NCBI GenBank assembly: GCA_022376925.1
Contig: JAIOJX010000025.1
Location: forward strand, 94,205,608-94,269,607
Length of the DNA: 64,000 nt
Direction of reading: 5' to 3'
DNA from: Tragulus kanchil
Lineage: Eukaryota; Chordata; Mammalia; Artiodactyla; Tragulidae
In this document: piece by piece, positions 11,231-22,491 of the stretch
Numbering within the stretch: position 1 is the first letter of the stretch
Layout: every line of letters begins with the position of its first letter
Notes under the pieces: model-generated
Database searches by the model: none
What the model saw: only the letters and a program-made list of their open reading frames with translations
Told to the model about the DNA's origin: nothing
Position numbers and translations under genes: made by a program

Positions 11231-12235
11231 CTGTCAAGAAATTTTCAAGAGCTTATTTTTCAACAATTGAAGTTTTTCCTTGACCCCCTTTTCTAATATT
11301 CCAAAATATGCTTCAGAGTGGTTTCCTATCCATTTAATTATGCCGGAGAAGTAAGAAACCTCCTCTCCTGGCTCTCTTCCCAGGACTGTTTCTACTTCAG
11401 TTAAAACTAAATATATAAAACTCTATCTTCCACTCTAACCCTCTCTCCCTCTTGCCAGCTACCGGCTAGTCCTGACCCTGTTTCTATTTTTCATTCTACC
11501 TCTGTCATGCCCTGAACTGAAGTTTAAAACGGTCACTACTATAAACCGTAACATGTGCTAACATATCACTGAGTATCTGACTGCGGTGGTCTGCAGCCCC
11601 TTCTGGATGAAGCTTACCACAGAAGGACTTTCTCGTCCTGCTCCTGCTCTGCCTCCCATCACATCGTGTCCACAGTGACACTCTCACGCCACCGCCTCAC
11701 TTATTTCTAATATACCACACTACCTGGTACCTCAATGCCTTTCCTCTCTACCACTCCCAGAGCACACTGCGTCTCCACGAATGGCGCCCTCTAGAGCATG
11801 GCTGGAAAGGTGCTCCTGGAATCCAGCAGTTCAAAGGTACTCACCACTGCTCACCCGCCCATGCTGCTCTACCTGGCTGACTCCAAACCATCCCTAGGAT
11901 ACAGCTTAAACTTCCCCTCTTGGGAATTCTGTGCTCCCACACTACCATGAGGGTTCCTGAAACCACAGTATTTACATAACAAATTGAAACTCACCTACTT
12001 ACATTATAAGTTATGCAGTAATTAAACTTCAAAAAGTTTGTGGTTTAAAATTAACCTGTATACTGCAGCTTTTTTTTTTAATTGGTATATTTCCTAGATA
12101 TATACTTTCCTAACGTAAGTACAATGTCTTAGAGAAAAAGAAAGTTACAAATGATAGAGAAGAGTATGCCCAGCCATTTTTCCACTTTCAGGACCATCAC
12201 CAAACAAAACCAAGTTCCACTACACTTTTAAATGC

Positions 12236-12365
12236 TCATATATTCATTTCATAAATATTTACTGACTGAGAAGTTTGTGCCAGGCCCTGTGCTATATGCC
12301 AGGTTTACAACAAAGAAATGACTCTGTCCCTGTACTTAAGTTTCTCATAATCCAGTAGGGAACTT
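12236..12365 (-). mobile_element. L2-like relic
   Basis: The reverse of the L2 3' end, with aaatatttactgactgagaa and gtgccaggccctgtgctat. Confidence 0.6.
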
Positions 12366-13354
12366 AAAATTGTTATTGTTCAACAATTGAAGTTTTCCTT
12401 GACCCCCTTTTCTAATATTCCAAAATATGCTTCAGAGTGGTTTCCTATCCATTTAATTATGCCGGAGAAGTAAGAAACCTCCTCTCCTGGCTCTCTTCCC
12501 AGGACTGTTTCTACTTCAGTTAAAACTAAATATATAAAACTCTATCTTCCACTCTAACCCTCTCTCCCTCTTGCCAGCTACCGGCTAGTCCTGACCCTGT
12601 TTCTATTTTTCATTCTACCTCTGTCATGCCCTGAACTGAAGTTTAAAACGGTCACTACTATAAACCGTAACATGTGCTAACATATCACTGAGTATCTGAC
12701 TGCGGTGGTCTGCAGCCCCTTCTGGATGAAGCTTACCACAGAAGGACTTTCTCGTCCTGCTCCTGCTCTGCCTCCCATCACATCGTGTCCACAGTGACAC
12801 TCTCACGCCACCGCCTCACTTATTTCTAATATACCACACTACCTGGTACCTCAATGCCTTTCCTCTCTACCACTCCCAGAGCACACTGCGTCTCCACGAA
12901 TGGCGCCCTCTAGAGCATGGCTGGAAAGGTGCTCCTGGAATCCAGCAGTTCAAAGGTACTCACCACTGCTCACCCGCCCATGCTGCTCTACCTGGCTGAC
13001 TCCAAACCATCCCTAGGATACAGCTTAAACTTCCCCTCTTGGGAATTCTGTGCTCCCACACTACCATGAGGGTTCCTGAAACCACAGTATTTACATAACA
13101 AATTGAAACTCACCTACTTACATTATAAGTTATGCAGTAATTAAACTTCAAAAAAAGTTTGTGGTTTAAAATTAACCTGTATACTGCAGCTTTTTTTTTT
13201 AATTGGTATATTTCCTAGATATATACTTTCCTAACGTAAGTACAATGTCTTAGAGAAAAAGAAAGTTACAAATGATAGAGAAGAGTATGCCCAGCCATTT
13301 TTCCACTTTCAGGACCATCACCAAACAAAACCAAGTTCCACTACACTTTTAAAT

Positions 13355-13487
13355 GCTCATATATTCATTTCATAAATATTTACTGACTGAGAAGTTTGTG
13401 CCAGGCCCTGTGCTATATGCCAGGTTTACAACAAAGAAATGACTCTGTCCCTGTACTTAAGTTTCTCATAATCCAGTAGGGAACTTA
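13355..13487 (-). mobile_element. L2-like relic (duplicate copy)
   Basis: Second copy of 12236-12365. Confidence 0.6.
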
Positions 13488-13723
13488 AAATTGTTATTGT
13501 TAAAATTCTGATTAAGCCATAACTGTGCCACTTTATAGTCCTCAAAACCAGTTATTTTTTAGAAAAAGTTATTAAATCACACTTCTTTATAATGACTCTC
13601 CATCTCCCTTTAAGCTTCTGAATTTATTATGTCAAGTCACTCTTACTGAATGACGGCCTTAGTTTGGTTTCCAGTGAAATGAACACTGTGCTATTTACCT
13701 ATTTTTTAAGAAAAGAAAAATGG

Positions 13724-14059
13724 GGGCTTCCCCTGGTGGTCCAGTGGGTAAGGACACCGCCTTGCAGTGCAAGGGGCGCCGGTTCGATCCCTGGCCTGGG
13801 AAGATCCCACGTGCCGGGGAGCGGCTAGACTGATGTGTCCAATCACCGAGCCAGAGCTCTGGAGTGCCTGCACCCAGAGCCGGCGCTCTGCAACAACAGA
13901 TGCCACCGCGATGGGAGGCCCGCAGGAGCCAAAAGAACAAAGACGGATGAAAAACAGAGAAATGAAAGACCAATAGAAGTGGCCCGCCCACTCCCCTCCC
14001 TCCCCAACCTGACCCCACCAAAAAAATAAATAAATAAATAAATCTTTAAAAAAAAAAAA
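13724..14059 (+). mobile_element. CHR-like SINE, full length with target-site duplication
   Basis: A complete element from ggcttcccctggtggtccag through the B-box-like ggttcgatccc to an (AAAT)n and poly-A tail. It is flanked by 16-base repeats aagaaaagaaaaatgg at 13708-13723 and 14060-14075, so this is a recognisable retroposition event. Confidence 0.93.
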
Positions 14060-14139
14060 AAGAAAAGAAAAATGGCATGAAAAAATAATTGTGTCATATT
14101 GTTACCAAAATAGCAATCATAAAGGAAAGGTACCACAGT

Positions 14140-14560
14140 TCAAGCATTAAGAGTACAGGCTTTAAGACTCACAAACTGGTGGCTACCAGTAGCAGGTGAG
14201 GGGGAGGAGGGTGTAGGACAGGGCTGAGGGGTGGCAGGTACACTCTACTGAGTGTGAGACAGGCTACAAGGAACGGTTGTCCAACACAGAGAATAGAGCC
14301 AATATTCTGGGATACCTACAAATGATGTGTAACCTTTAAAAACTGTGCAGTTTTTTTTCTTTTTTTAGAAAGAGGCAGACTTGGGTTTAAATTCTGCCCC
14401 CAGAATCCACATCATCTTGGACAAGTTACTTAACCTCCTTAAGACTCAGTTTCCTCATCTCCTACGTGGGGATAATAACCACTAGTTCTTAAAACTGTTT
14501 TCAGTGCTTGGCATGGTAATGGAACTTGGTTAAGCCTTCAATAAACGTGTACTTTCATTA
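14140..14560 (+). mobile_element. MIR, split by an L1 3'-end fragment
   Basis: MIR parts: ttaagagtacaggcttt before about 14165, and ggcagacttgggtttaaatt through ttcctcatctcc to about 14560. The insert at about 14166-14360 resembles a ruminant L1 3' end (gccaatattctgggatacct, gtaacctttaaaaactgtg). Confidence 0.6.
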
Positions 14561-14746
14561 TCAGCAACAGTAAATAAAATGCATATACTATTATCAAGGT
14601 CCTAAGGGCCAAAATTAGTTTTTGCTTTATTCTCTAGGATCTCAACCATAGAGCGAGCTTTGTGCATAGTCAATACTCAAATACTTGCTGACTGACCATT
14701 AGAAGAAAATACCCCACACTTTTTCCCTCCAAAAGACCTGAAGGTA

Positions 14747-14774
14747 AATATATATATATATATGTATATATATG
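14747..14774. repeat. (AT)n microsatellite
   Basis: A TA-dinucleotide run with one TG interruption. Confidence 0.9.
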
Positions 14775-14837
14775 TTCTATAAACAAGTGTTTTTAGCATT
14801 TAAAACATCACTGAATTTCACTAAACATCCATCTTAC

Positions 14838-14998
14838 CAGTTCTGGCTGAAAGCTGGCCACTGTGAGCGGCCCAGTAACCTTTCACAGGAGATGGGCACT
14901 TGATGTTACAAGTGTGTCCAGTTCCTAATTGACCTCTGGCTCCACAACCAAATGCATAGATGAGTCCAGAAGAAGGCACAAAGGCTAGGGTGTGTTGT
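14838..14998 (-). CDS. HERC3: HERC3 exon D (RCC1 repeat, 161 nt)
   Basis: The acceptor is TTTTCCCCCAG (AG at 15000-14999), the donor GTAAGATG (14837-14836). It starts with A (completing arginine CG|A), then QHTLAFVPSSGLIYAFGCGA and the RCC1 signature RGQLGTGHTC, ending SGQLSART plus G. This is the most HERC3-specific exon in the window; HERC4 differs through here as I recall it. Human HERC3, as remembered, has valine where this reads isoleucine in CNIKC, and alanine where this reads threonine in SART. Confidence 0.95.
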
Positions 14999-15552
14999 CT
15001 GGGGGAAAATAACATAAATTAACCCATCAGGATTGTTTCTACTGAACATGAAAGAGTACACATTCTGACTTTTAACTTCCACATGTGAGCACAGCAATTT
15101 CTACAGGTGACCCCAGAAACCTACCCCCTTCCTGTTTACATGTGCCTCATGTTTACCCCCTCGTATCTGCAGTGCTGGGTCTTCATAATACTGTCCTTCT
15201 CTGATACCCCAGGTCATTGTAATGGTGATAAGACTTAGAGTTTAAGGGCCTTCCGCATTTGCGATGAATCGCAAGAGGCAGGATGAACCAGCAAAATTTC
15301 CAAGATGTTTTCCCTACATCATGCTATTCTTTATCCCCAAAGAAGCATACTGGCTCCATGTTGCTTTGCTTCTCTAAAACCCTTCCTTGCCACACCCTGC
15401 TCAAACTGGACTCCTCCAAATTTCCACCACAGGTGTGCATACAGTTAAGATTTCTGAAAATGGTTGGGTCTGGCCACATTCTCCACCACTACAAAGACAA
15501 GATCTGTTTCTGAGTCTTAATAGATAATGCAGAAGTTCTGAGGGACACTCAC
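14999..15552 (-). other. HERC3: HERC3 intron between exons E and D
   Basis: A short intron of 554 bases with no repeat or gene that I recognise. Splice sites at both ends are consensus. Confidence 0.85.
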
Positions 15553-15683
15553 CGGCCGCAAGCAATTTGAGTGACTTCACTGCCCATCAGCTCCAGAACT
15601 CGTCTTGGATTAACCTCGTCATTCATGGAATCATGTCCCAGTTGCCCACAGGAGCCAGCACCAAAGGTAAACACACCTCCACT
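15553..15683 (-). CDS. HERC3: HERC3 exon E (RCC1 repeat, 131 nt)
   Basis: The acceptor is CTTGTTAG (AG at 15685-15684), the donor GTGAGTG (15552-15551). It starts in phase 0 with SGGVFTFGAGSCGQLGHDSM, continues NDEVNPRRVLELMGSEVTQI and ends ACG plus CG. That is 43 codons plus two bases, joining exon D as CG|A. It contains the blade signature FGAGSCGQLG and the strand TQIACG typical of RCC1 repeats. Confidence 0.95.
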
Positions 15684-16456
15684 CTAACAAGGAGCAAATA
15701 CCACATGACTGCACTGTGTCTCAGAGTTGGGTCCTCTCCTCTAACTTCTGTCTACAAAATCCATGATCACGACAGACTGGATCAGAACACTATGCTCACT
15801 TGCCACTGAGCCAAATCACTTTTTTGGAATGTTCACTAAACAGAAAAATAATTTTAGAAAAGAATTTAAACTTACATCTTTAAGGAACAAAGACAGTGCT
15901 GCTCAAGGAATGTGTGCCATCTATATATAAACTTCAAAAGTAGTTTAAAAGTACAATGATGTGTTAATAAAAAGGAATACAAAAAAAAAAAAGGAAGAAA
16001 AGGTAGGTGAAATGAAGTGACTTTACATAACCTTTCATATATAAGAAATTAAATGCTCCACAGATTCTTTAGTAAGATTTTTTTTAGCAGCTGTACTTCA
16101 AAAAGCACTAAAGCATTTTATTAAATTGAATCTATAACAGTCTGATAGACATGAAAATATTTTTTATTCTCTCTAGATGTGACTGCTTTAGAGGCAAAGA
16201 AAACAGGCTGAATAATTTTAAAATGTTAATTACACTGTTCTTTTTTTTTTTTTTACCTATGTTTAAGTGGCTTGCCTTAAAGGAACATAGAGTACTGCTA
16301 AATATATCTCAAGATAGTATGTTCTGAACTATTTTTTAAACACTGTCCTTACTCTCTTTAAAAGACTCTATCATAAACAATCAAGCAATGGTAACCATTC
16401 ATATTATAACAGCACCACAGTGCCACAGAATAAATCAGAACACTCAAGTCCCTTAC
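15684..16456 (-). other. HERC3: HERC3 intron between exons F and E
   Basis: 773 bases, AT-rich, with A- and T-homopolymer runs (about 15980 and 16240). No gene or clear interspersed repeat seen. Confidence 0.85.
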
Positions 16457-16548
16457 TTTTGTAAGAACTGCTGTATGTTCTTCTCCACAACTGATATAGA
16501 CAACTTTTTGTGTTCGCAGGAGCTTCACATGGCAAGGAGACTCTCGAT
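16457..16548 (-). CDS. HERC3: HERC3 exon F (RCC1 repeat, 92 nt)
   Basis: The acceptor is CTTTTTCTAG (AG at 16550-16549), the donor GTAAGG (16456-16455). It starts with AT, completing aspartate, then reads RESPCHVKLLRTQKVVYISC and GEEHTAVLTK, ending in phase 0. The ISCGEEHTAVL strand is the conserved core of an RCC1 blade. It lies in its own short intron pair between exons G and E. Confidence 0.94.
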
Positions 16549-16959
16549 CTAGAAAAAGAGAAATATCAGAACGTCAGTATCACCTGCTTTTGAGATGAAA
16601 TATGCACAGCTGTCTTAGCCCAAATTTCGGGTACCCCTGAATTCCTGATTCTCCTCTTCAGCTTCCTGGTTGCACCTCCACTTGGATGTCTAACAGACAT
16701 CTCATTTTTGATGTATTTAAAGCCTAACTCATGGCTTCCCATACTCCTCGACCCTGCCCACCTCCTCCCTACCCTACACATACAGTTTTCCTCATTTTAT
16801 AAACTCAGCTTTACCCTTTTACTTTTTTTGTCTCTTAATTTCGAAGTACACATATCCAACAATGAAGAAACAGCCCCACCTTCAGAATATATTCAAAATA
16901 CGTCTTTATTCTCACTGCCTCCAAACTGGTCTTCCAGTTTCCCCAGAGACTGACTCGAC

Positions 16960-17470
16960 GCAAAGTCAAATCAGGTCTCTCTTCTCCTCAGCACCCTCAG
17001 TGTCTTCCCCTTTCACTGAGAGAAGCCACAATCTTCACCCAGCCCTGTACGACCTGCCTGCGCTGTGTGGCCCCCCTCCCCCTGTGTGCTCCAACTCTGC
17101 TGCTCCTCCCCTTGCTCCTCCCACCCGAGTCCACCACGCACCCTCCCACAGCAGAGCCTCTGCATCCCCTGTTCCCCCTGGCTGGACCAGTCTTCACCCA
17201 GGTCATCTACACCTCTCCTTTTCTACTTGACTTCCTACAGGGCTCTGCTTAAACATCTTATTCATGAGGCCCTCCCTGGGGACCTTATATATAAAATAAA
17301 TAGGCATAAACAAGAAAACTTTCCTCTCAAACCCTCTGACATACTGTAAACATACTAGTTTGTTGTTTGGGTCTGCCCACTAGCACACAATCTCCACTAA
17401 GCCAAGGGCATTAACTGTGTCAGTCCTTGCTTGCACCCTGACACAGTGCCAGCTCAGACGCTCCTCAGGA
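16960..17470 (+). mobile_element. L2-like relic
   Basis: C/T-rich stretch with the L2 3'-region pattern gggctctgcttaaacatctt, gaggccctccctggggacct, and later acagtgccagctcag. Old and diverged. Confidence 0.5.
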
Positions 17471-17509
17471 AGCACATCCTAAACAAACGAAGTTAAGAGG
17501 ACCACATGA

Positions 17510-17814
17510 TGGCTTCCGTGGTAATCCAGTGGGTGAGGACACTGCCCTGCAGTGCAGGGGGGCGCCGGTTCAATCCCTGGCCTGGGAGGATCCCACGTGC
17601 CATGGAGCAGCTGGACAGATGTGTCCAATTACCAAGCCAGAGCTCTGGAGCGCATGTGCCCAGAGCAGGTGCTCTGCGACAACAGAGGTCACTGTGATGA
17701 GAGGCCCACACGGGCCAAAGAACAAAGATGGATGAAAAGAGATAAATGAAAGACCAATAGAAGTAGCCCGCCTGCCCCATTCCCTCCCCAACCTGCTTCC
17801 CTCCCCCTAAAAAA
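17510..17814 (+). mobile_element. CHR-like SINE next to exon G donor
   Basis: Diverged element from ggcttccgtggtaatccag to a short A-rich tail. It is flanked by agaggaccacatga (17496-17509) and agagggccacatga (17815-17828), 13 of 14 matching. Relative to HERC3 transcription it is antisense and lies just inside the intron after exon G. Confidence 0.88.
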
Positions 17815-17841
17815 AGAGGGCCACATGAAGACATCACTCAC

Positions 17842-18063
17842 CTTTCTCATCACTGAGCCCCAGCTGCCCCGCATTATTCATCCCCCAGCCAAATACAGCT
17901 CCTGATAGTGACAGGGCAAAGCTGTGGGCCCCTCCTGCAGCCACCTGTGCCAGCGGGATCCCTTCCAGGGACCTCACCCTCTGCGGGCTGGCTTGGGAGG
18001 GGAACTCCTTCCCTAGGCCCAGCTGCCCATGGCTGTTTCTGCCCCAGGTGAAGAACTGGCCAT
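17842..18063 (-). CDS. HERC3: HERC3 exon G (two RCC1 repeats, 222 nt)
   Basis: The largest exon here. The acceptor is GATTTCAG (AG at 18065-18064), the donor GTGAGTGATG (17841-17840). It starts with AT (completing aspartate), then [20 protein letters not shown], continues through [20 protein letters not shown] and [14 protein letters not shown], and ends with G. It carries two blade signatures. It is GC-richer than its surroundings. A CHR-like SINE with target-site duplication ends about 12 bases from its splice donor, yet the donor still reads as consensus. Confidence 0.95.
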
Positions 18064-18895
18064 CTGAAATCAGAAGAAAATAACTGGTGTGACCAGAAAG
18101 ATACGAGTTCCATTCACAAAATAACCTTGTTAGAATGATGGAGCTGCCCAGAGGCTCATTTTTTAGTTACCCCACACATACACACCCAAGAGAAAGGGAG
18201 GAGACACACTTCATGGTGTGAGACTCCCACAATCAAAACCCCTACTTGTCATGACAACACAGAGCTCAACACCCTTCACAGGTTATTTAGGTAAAGCAAA
18301 AACCTAAATGTTTAGGTCAGTTCAGGGTTGAAAAGGTCAATTACCAAGCTTAGATCCACTAAGCAAGGGGAACTAGTTCTGATCATACGAGAACAATAAG
18401 AGACCTGGGACCTCATGGGGTCCAGCTATGACCTGGATGACTCCACAGGGAATCAAGCAGGATGTGTAAGCACTGACATGATAAACTTGGGGAGAACAAG
18501 CTTATCCTAACAAAATATAGCATTAGTTGTTGGCTTAGGTTTTTCTAACTCCTTTTACATTTATTTGGGCACTTTATGGTTGAATAGTCACATGAGCTGT
18601 AGCTAAGAAAAGCCAGTCCTCTGCTCAAGTACACTGATGTACAGTCCTGCTTCCTGCTCACTTTTCCCGAGACAGAGAGCTGGAACAGCTATGATGACCA
18701 CCTTCTTCAGCATCCACACCCTGCGAAAAGTATGAACCTCATCAAGGCTATCTGAGAACTGCCACTGTCCAACAGGAATGCACAGAACCTAACTAGTTAG
18801 TTCAAGGTATCCAGTTACATAATATCACATAAAAATGCAGAGAGAAATGGTTCCCAAATTAACACAACACTAGATAGATTTTAACATTATATTAC

Positions 18896-18972
18896 CAGCT
18901 GCAAGAGCCAAGCAATGCCAGTTGCCACAGGAAACTTGTAATATTGTCTGCTGGTTCAGCTTTTGTATTAAC
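18896..18972 (-). CDS. HERC3: HERC3 exon H (RCC1 repeat, 77 nt), copy 1
   Basis: The acceptor is GTTTTAG (AG at 18974-18973), the donor GTAATA (18895-18894). It starts with G, completing arginine AG|G, then LIQKLNQQTILQVSCGNWHC and LALAA plus G, which completes aspartate with exon G. VSCGNWHCLAL is a blade core. The exon lies inside a tandem duplication and recurs unchanged at 20069-20145. At 77 nt it is not a multiple of three, so including both copies would shift the frame. Confidence 0.94.
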
Positions 18973-20068
18973 CTAAAACAGAAAAGACTTTCCTCTTAAG
19001 AAGGGCATTCACAATCATCAGAAATTATATCCAACGAAATAAAACAGCCATAATAAACAACATCTTTCATAAAATACTTTTTAAAATCAAATATATAATC
19101 TTACATAATTCTGTTAAGCCTTTCACTAACCTCTGCCTCTTAGGTAGTTACCACTTAAAAGAAAGAAACCCTGGTCTTCACTTAAATGCACAACCTTCTG
19201 TTAATTTCTACCTTGTTATCTTCAATTCAGGGACAAAAGGAGTAAACTATCAAAGAAATTGCTAAGAACATGGCTAATATCTAAATGGATTTCAAATGAG
19301 AGCAATGACATGATCCAGCAATCTCACCTATCCAAGCAGTGAGTTTCTAATCATTCTACTAAGAGAAAGGGAGGAGACACACTTCATGGTGTGAGACTCC
19401 CACAATCAAAACCCCTACTTGTCATGACAACACAGAGCTCAACACCCTTCACAGGTTATTTAGGTAAAGCAAAAACCTAAATGTTTAGGTCAGTTCAGGG
19501 TTGAAAAGGTCAATTACCAAGCTTAGATCCACTAAGCAAGGGGAACTAGTTCTGATCATACGAGAACAATAAGAGACCTGGGACCTCATGGGGTCCAGCT
19601 ATGACCTGGATGACTCCACAGGGAATCAAGCAGGATGTGTAAGCACTGACATGATAAACTTGGGGAGAACAAGCTTATCCTAACAAAATATAGCATTAGT
19701 TGTTGGCTTAGGTTTTTCTAACTCCTTTTACATTTATTTGGGCACTTTATGGTTGAATAGTCACATGAGCTGTAGCTAAGAAAAGCCAGTCCTCTGCTCA
19801 AGTACACTGATGTACAGTCCTGCTTCCTGCTCACTTTTCCCGAGACAGAGAGCTGGAACAGCTATGATGACCACCTTCTTCAGCATCCACACCCTGCGAA
19901 AAGTATGAACCTCATCAAGGCTATCTGAGAACTGCCACTGTCCAACAGGAATGCACAGAACCTAACTAGTTAGTTCAAGGTATCCAGTTACATAATATCA
20001 CATAAAAATGCAGAGAGAAATGGTTCCCAAATTAACACAACACTAGATAGATTTTAACATTATATTAC

Positions 20069-20145
20069 CAGCTGCAAGAGCCAAGCAATGCCAGTTGCCA
20101 CAGGAAACTTGTAATATTGTCTGCTGGTTCAGCTTTTGTATTAAC
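20069..20145 (-). CDS. HERC3: HERC3 exon H, copy 2 (probably false duplicate)
   Basis: Same 77 bases as 18896-18972, 1173 bases further on, with both splice sites intact. Only one of the two can belong in a normal HERC3 transcript. The most likely explanation is that both represent one genomic exon in an untrimmed contig overlap. Confidence 0.85.
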
Positions 20146-20483
20146 CTAAAACAGAAAAGACTTTCCTCTTAAGAAGGGCATTCACAATCATCAGAAATTA
20201 TATCCAACGAAATAAAACAGCCATAATAAACAACATCTTTCATAAAATACTTTTTAAAATCAAATATATAATCTTACATAATTCTGTTAAGCCTTTCACT
20301 AACCTCTGCCTCTTAGGTAGTTACCACTTAAAAGAAAGAAACCCTGGTCTTCACTTAAATGCACAACCTTCTGTTAATTTCTACCTTGTTATCTTCAATT
20401 CAGGGACAAAAGGAGTAAACTATCAAAGAAATTGCTAAGAACATGGCTAATATCTAAATGGATTTCAAATGAGAGCAATGACA

Positions 20484-20984
20484 TGATCCAGCAATCTCAC
20501 CTATCCAGAAGAGCTGAAAGCAGGGTCCCAAAGAGATATTTATACATCCACATTCATTGAAGCATTACTCACAAAAGCCATAGGTGGAAGGAACCCAAGT
20601 GTCCATCAACAGATGACCAGACAAACAAGTGTGGTATATACGTTTGGAATATGTATATAATGGAATATTCATCACCTTTAAGAATGGAAACTCTACACTG
20701 CTACAATGTAGATGAAACTTGGCCATTATGTGAAGTGAAATAAACCAGTAACAGAAAGACAAATCCTATTTCCATTTATGTCCTAGACATATCTAGACTA
20801 GCCAAATTCATACAAAAGTCTAATGGTATCTGCTAGAGGAGGAGAAATGAGAAGTTTTCTTTTAATGAGTGTAGAGTTCTATTTCTACAAGATAAAAAAG
20901 TTTTGGAGACTGTTCACACAACAATGTGCATATACTTAACAGTACTGGACTGTAGACCTAAAATGGTTAGGATGGTAAATTCTT
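20484..20984 (+). mobile_element. L1 3'-end fragment
   Basis: Contains the conserved L1 stretch: agaagagctgaaagcagggt, caagtgtccatcaacagatg, gaagtgaaataaaccagtaa, ending near gtagacctaaaatggttagg. The coding capacity is gone. Confidence 0.85.
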
Positions 20985-21368
20985 TTAATTTTTTATTTGT
21001 TTTTGGCTGTGCTGGATCTTTGCTGCTGGGCAAGCTTTTCTCTAGCTGCAGTGAATGGGGGCTCCTCTTCACAGCGGTGCTTGGGCTTCTCACTGTGGCA
21101 GCTTCTCTTGTTGTAGAGCACAGGCTCTAGGCACACAGACTTTTTAGCAGCTGCCATGCATGGCTCAATGGCTGCAGATCCTGGGCTCTAGAGCATAGGG
21201 TCAGTAGTTGTGGCCTATGGACTTAGCTGCTCCATGGTATGTAGATTCTTCCTAGATCAGGGATCTTATCTGTGGCATGTGGGATCTAGTTCCCTGACCA
21301 AGGATTGAACCCAGGCCCCCTGCTTTGAGAGCACAGAGTCTTAGCCCCTGGGCCTCCAGGGAAGTTCC
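20985..21368 (-). mobile_element. CHR SINE, antisense
   Basis: Runs from tttttggctgtgctggatct to the reversed tRNA head at gggcctccagggaagttcc. Inserted at the end of the L1 fragment. Confidence 0.9.
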
Positions 21369-21404
21369 AATTAAAAAACAAACAAACAACAAAAAAAATA
21401 CTTC

Positions 21405-21508
21405 AGGCTTCCCTGGTAGCTCAGTGGTAAAGCGTTCACCTGCCAATGCAGGAGACATGGGTTTGATCCCTGATCCGGGAAGACCCACATGCTGAGGAAG
21501 CATAACCC
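21405..21508 (+). mobile_element. CHR SINE, cut by duplication junction
   Basis: Begins ggcttccctggtagctcagt and breaks off at the junction near 21509. The uncut version is at 22492. Confidence 0.88.
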
Positions 21509-21570
21509 ATCAAAGAAATTGCTAAGAACATGGCTAATATCTAAATGGATTTCAAATGAGAGCAATGACA

Positions 21571-22071
21571 TGATCCAGCAATCTCACCTATCCAGAAGAG
21601 CTGAAAGCAGGGTCCCAAAGAGATATTTATACATCCACATTCATTGAAGCATTACTCACAAAAGCCATAGGTGGAAGGAACCCAAGTGTCCATCAACAGA
21701 TGACCAGACAAACAAGTGTGGTATATACGTTTGGAATATGTATATAATGGAATATTCATCACCTTTAAGAATGGAAACTCTACACTGCTACAATGTAGAT
21801 GAAACTTGGCCATTATGTGAAGTGAAATAAACCAGTAACAGAAAGACAAATCCTATTTCCATTTATGTCCTAGACATATCTAGACTAGCCAAATTCATAC
21901 AAAAGTCTAATGGTATCTGCTAGAGGAGGAGAAATGAGAAGTTTTCTTTTAATGAGTGTAGAGTTCTATTTCTACAAGATAAAAAAGTTTTGGAGACTGT
22001 TCACACAACAATGTGCATATACTTAACAGTACTGGACTGTAGACCTAAAATGGTTAGGATGGTAAATTCTT
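21571..22071 (+). mobile_element. L1 3'-end fragment (duplicate copy)
   Basis: Second copy of 20484-20984, offset 1087. Confidence 0.85.
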
Positions 22072-22455
22072 TTAATTTTTTATTTGTTTTTGGCTGTGCT
22101 GGATCTTTGCTGCTGGGCAAGCTTTTCTCTAGCTGCAGTGAATGGGGGCTCCTCTTCACAGCGGTGCTTGGGCTTCTCACTGTGGCAGCTTCTCTTGTTG
22201 TAGAGCACAGGCTCTAGGCACACAGACTTTTTAGCAGCTGCCATGCATGGCTCAATGGCTGCAGATCCTGGGCTCTAGAGCATAGGGTCAGTAGTTGTGG
22301 CCTATGGACTTAGCTGCTCCATGGTATGTAGATTCTTCCTAGATCAGGGATCTTATCTGTGGCATGTGGGATCTAGTTCCCTGACCAAGGATTGAACCCA
22401 GGCCCCCTGCTTTGAGAGCACAGAGTCTTAGCCCCTGGGCCTCCAGGGAAGTTCC
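22072..22455 (-). mobile_element. CHR SINE, antisense (duplicate copy)
   Basis: Second copy of 20985-21368. Confidence 0.9.
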
Positions 22456-22491
22456 AATTAAAAAACAAACAAACAACAAAAAAAATACTTC

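Larger units (their letters stand above)
11261..13501. repeat. Tandem direct duplication 4 (unit 1.12 kb)
   Basis: 11261-12380 recurs as 12381-13501 with only homopolymer length differences (for example T-run and A-run changes near 11275 and 12031). The junction is abrupt. Confidence 0.96.
11231..14837 (-). other. HERC3: HERC3 intron between exons D and C
   Basis: Contains the duplication with junction at 12381, L2-like relics, a complete CHR-like SINE with target-site duplications, a MIR interrupted by an L1 3'-end fragment, and an AT microsatellite at 14747-14774. I see no exon. Confidence 0.75.
16549..17841 (-). other. HERC3: HERC3 intron between exons G and F
   Basis: Holds an L2-like stretch (about 16960-17470) and a CHR-like SINE (about 17510-17814) next to the exon G donor. 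Pyrimidine-rich chance frames at 16708-17350 lie in the L2-like part and are not supported as genes. Confidence 0.8.
18188..20507. repeat. Tandem direct duplication 5 (unit 1.17 kb), includes HERC3 exon H
   Basis: 18188-19333 recurs at 19361-20506, offset 1173. Copy 1 ends in 27 unmatched bases (19334-19360) before the junction. The whole of exon H with its splice sites is in both copies. Confidence 0.96.

Noticed and set aside
11505..12806. Repeated 60-codon minus-strand frames that could look like a paired gene family
   Set aside because: They are the two copies of duplication 4 and resemble no known protein.
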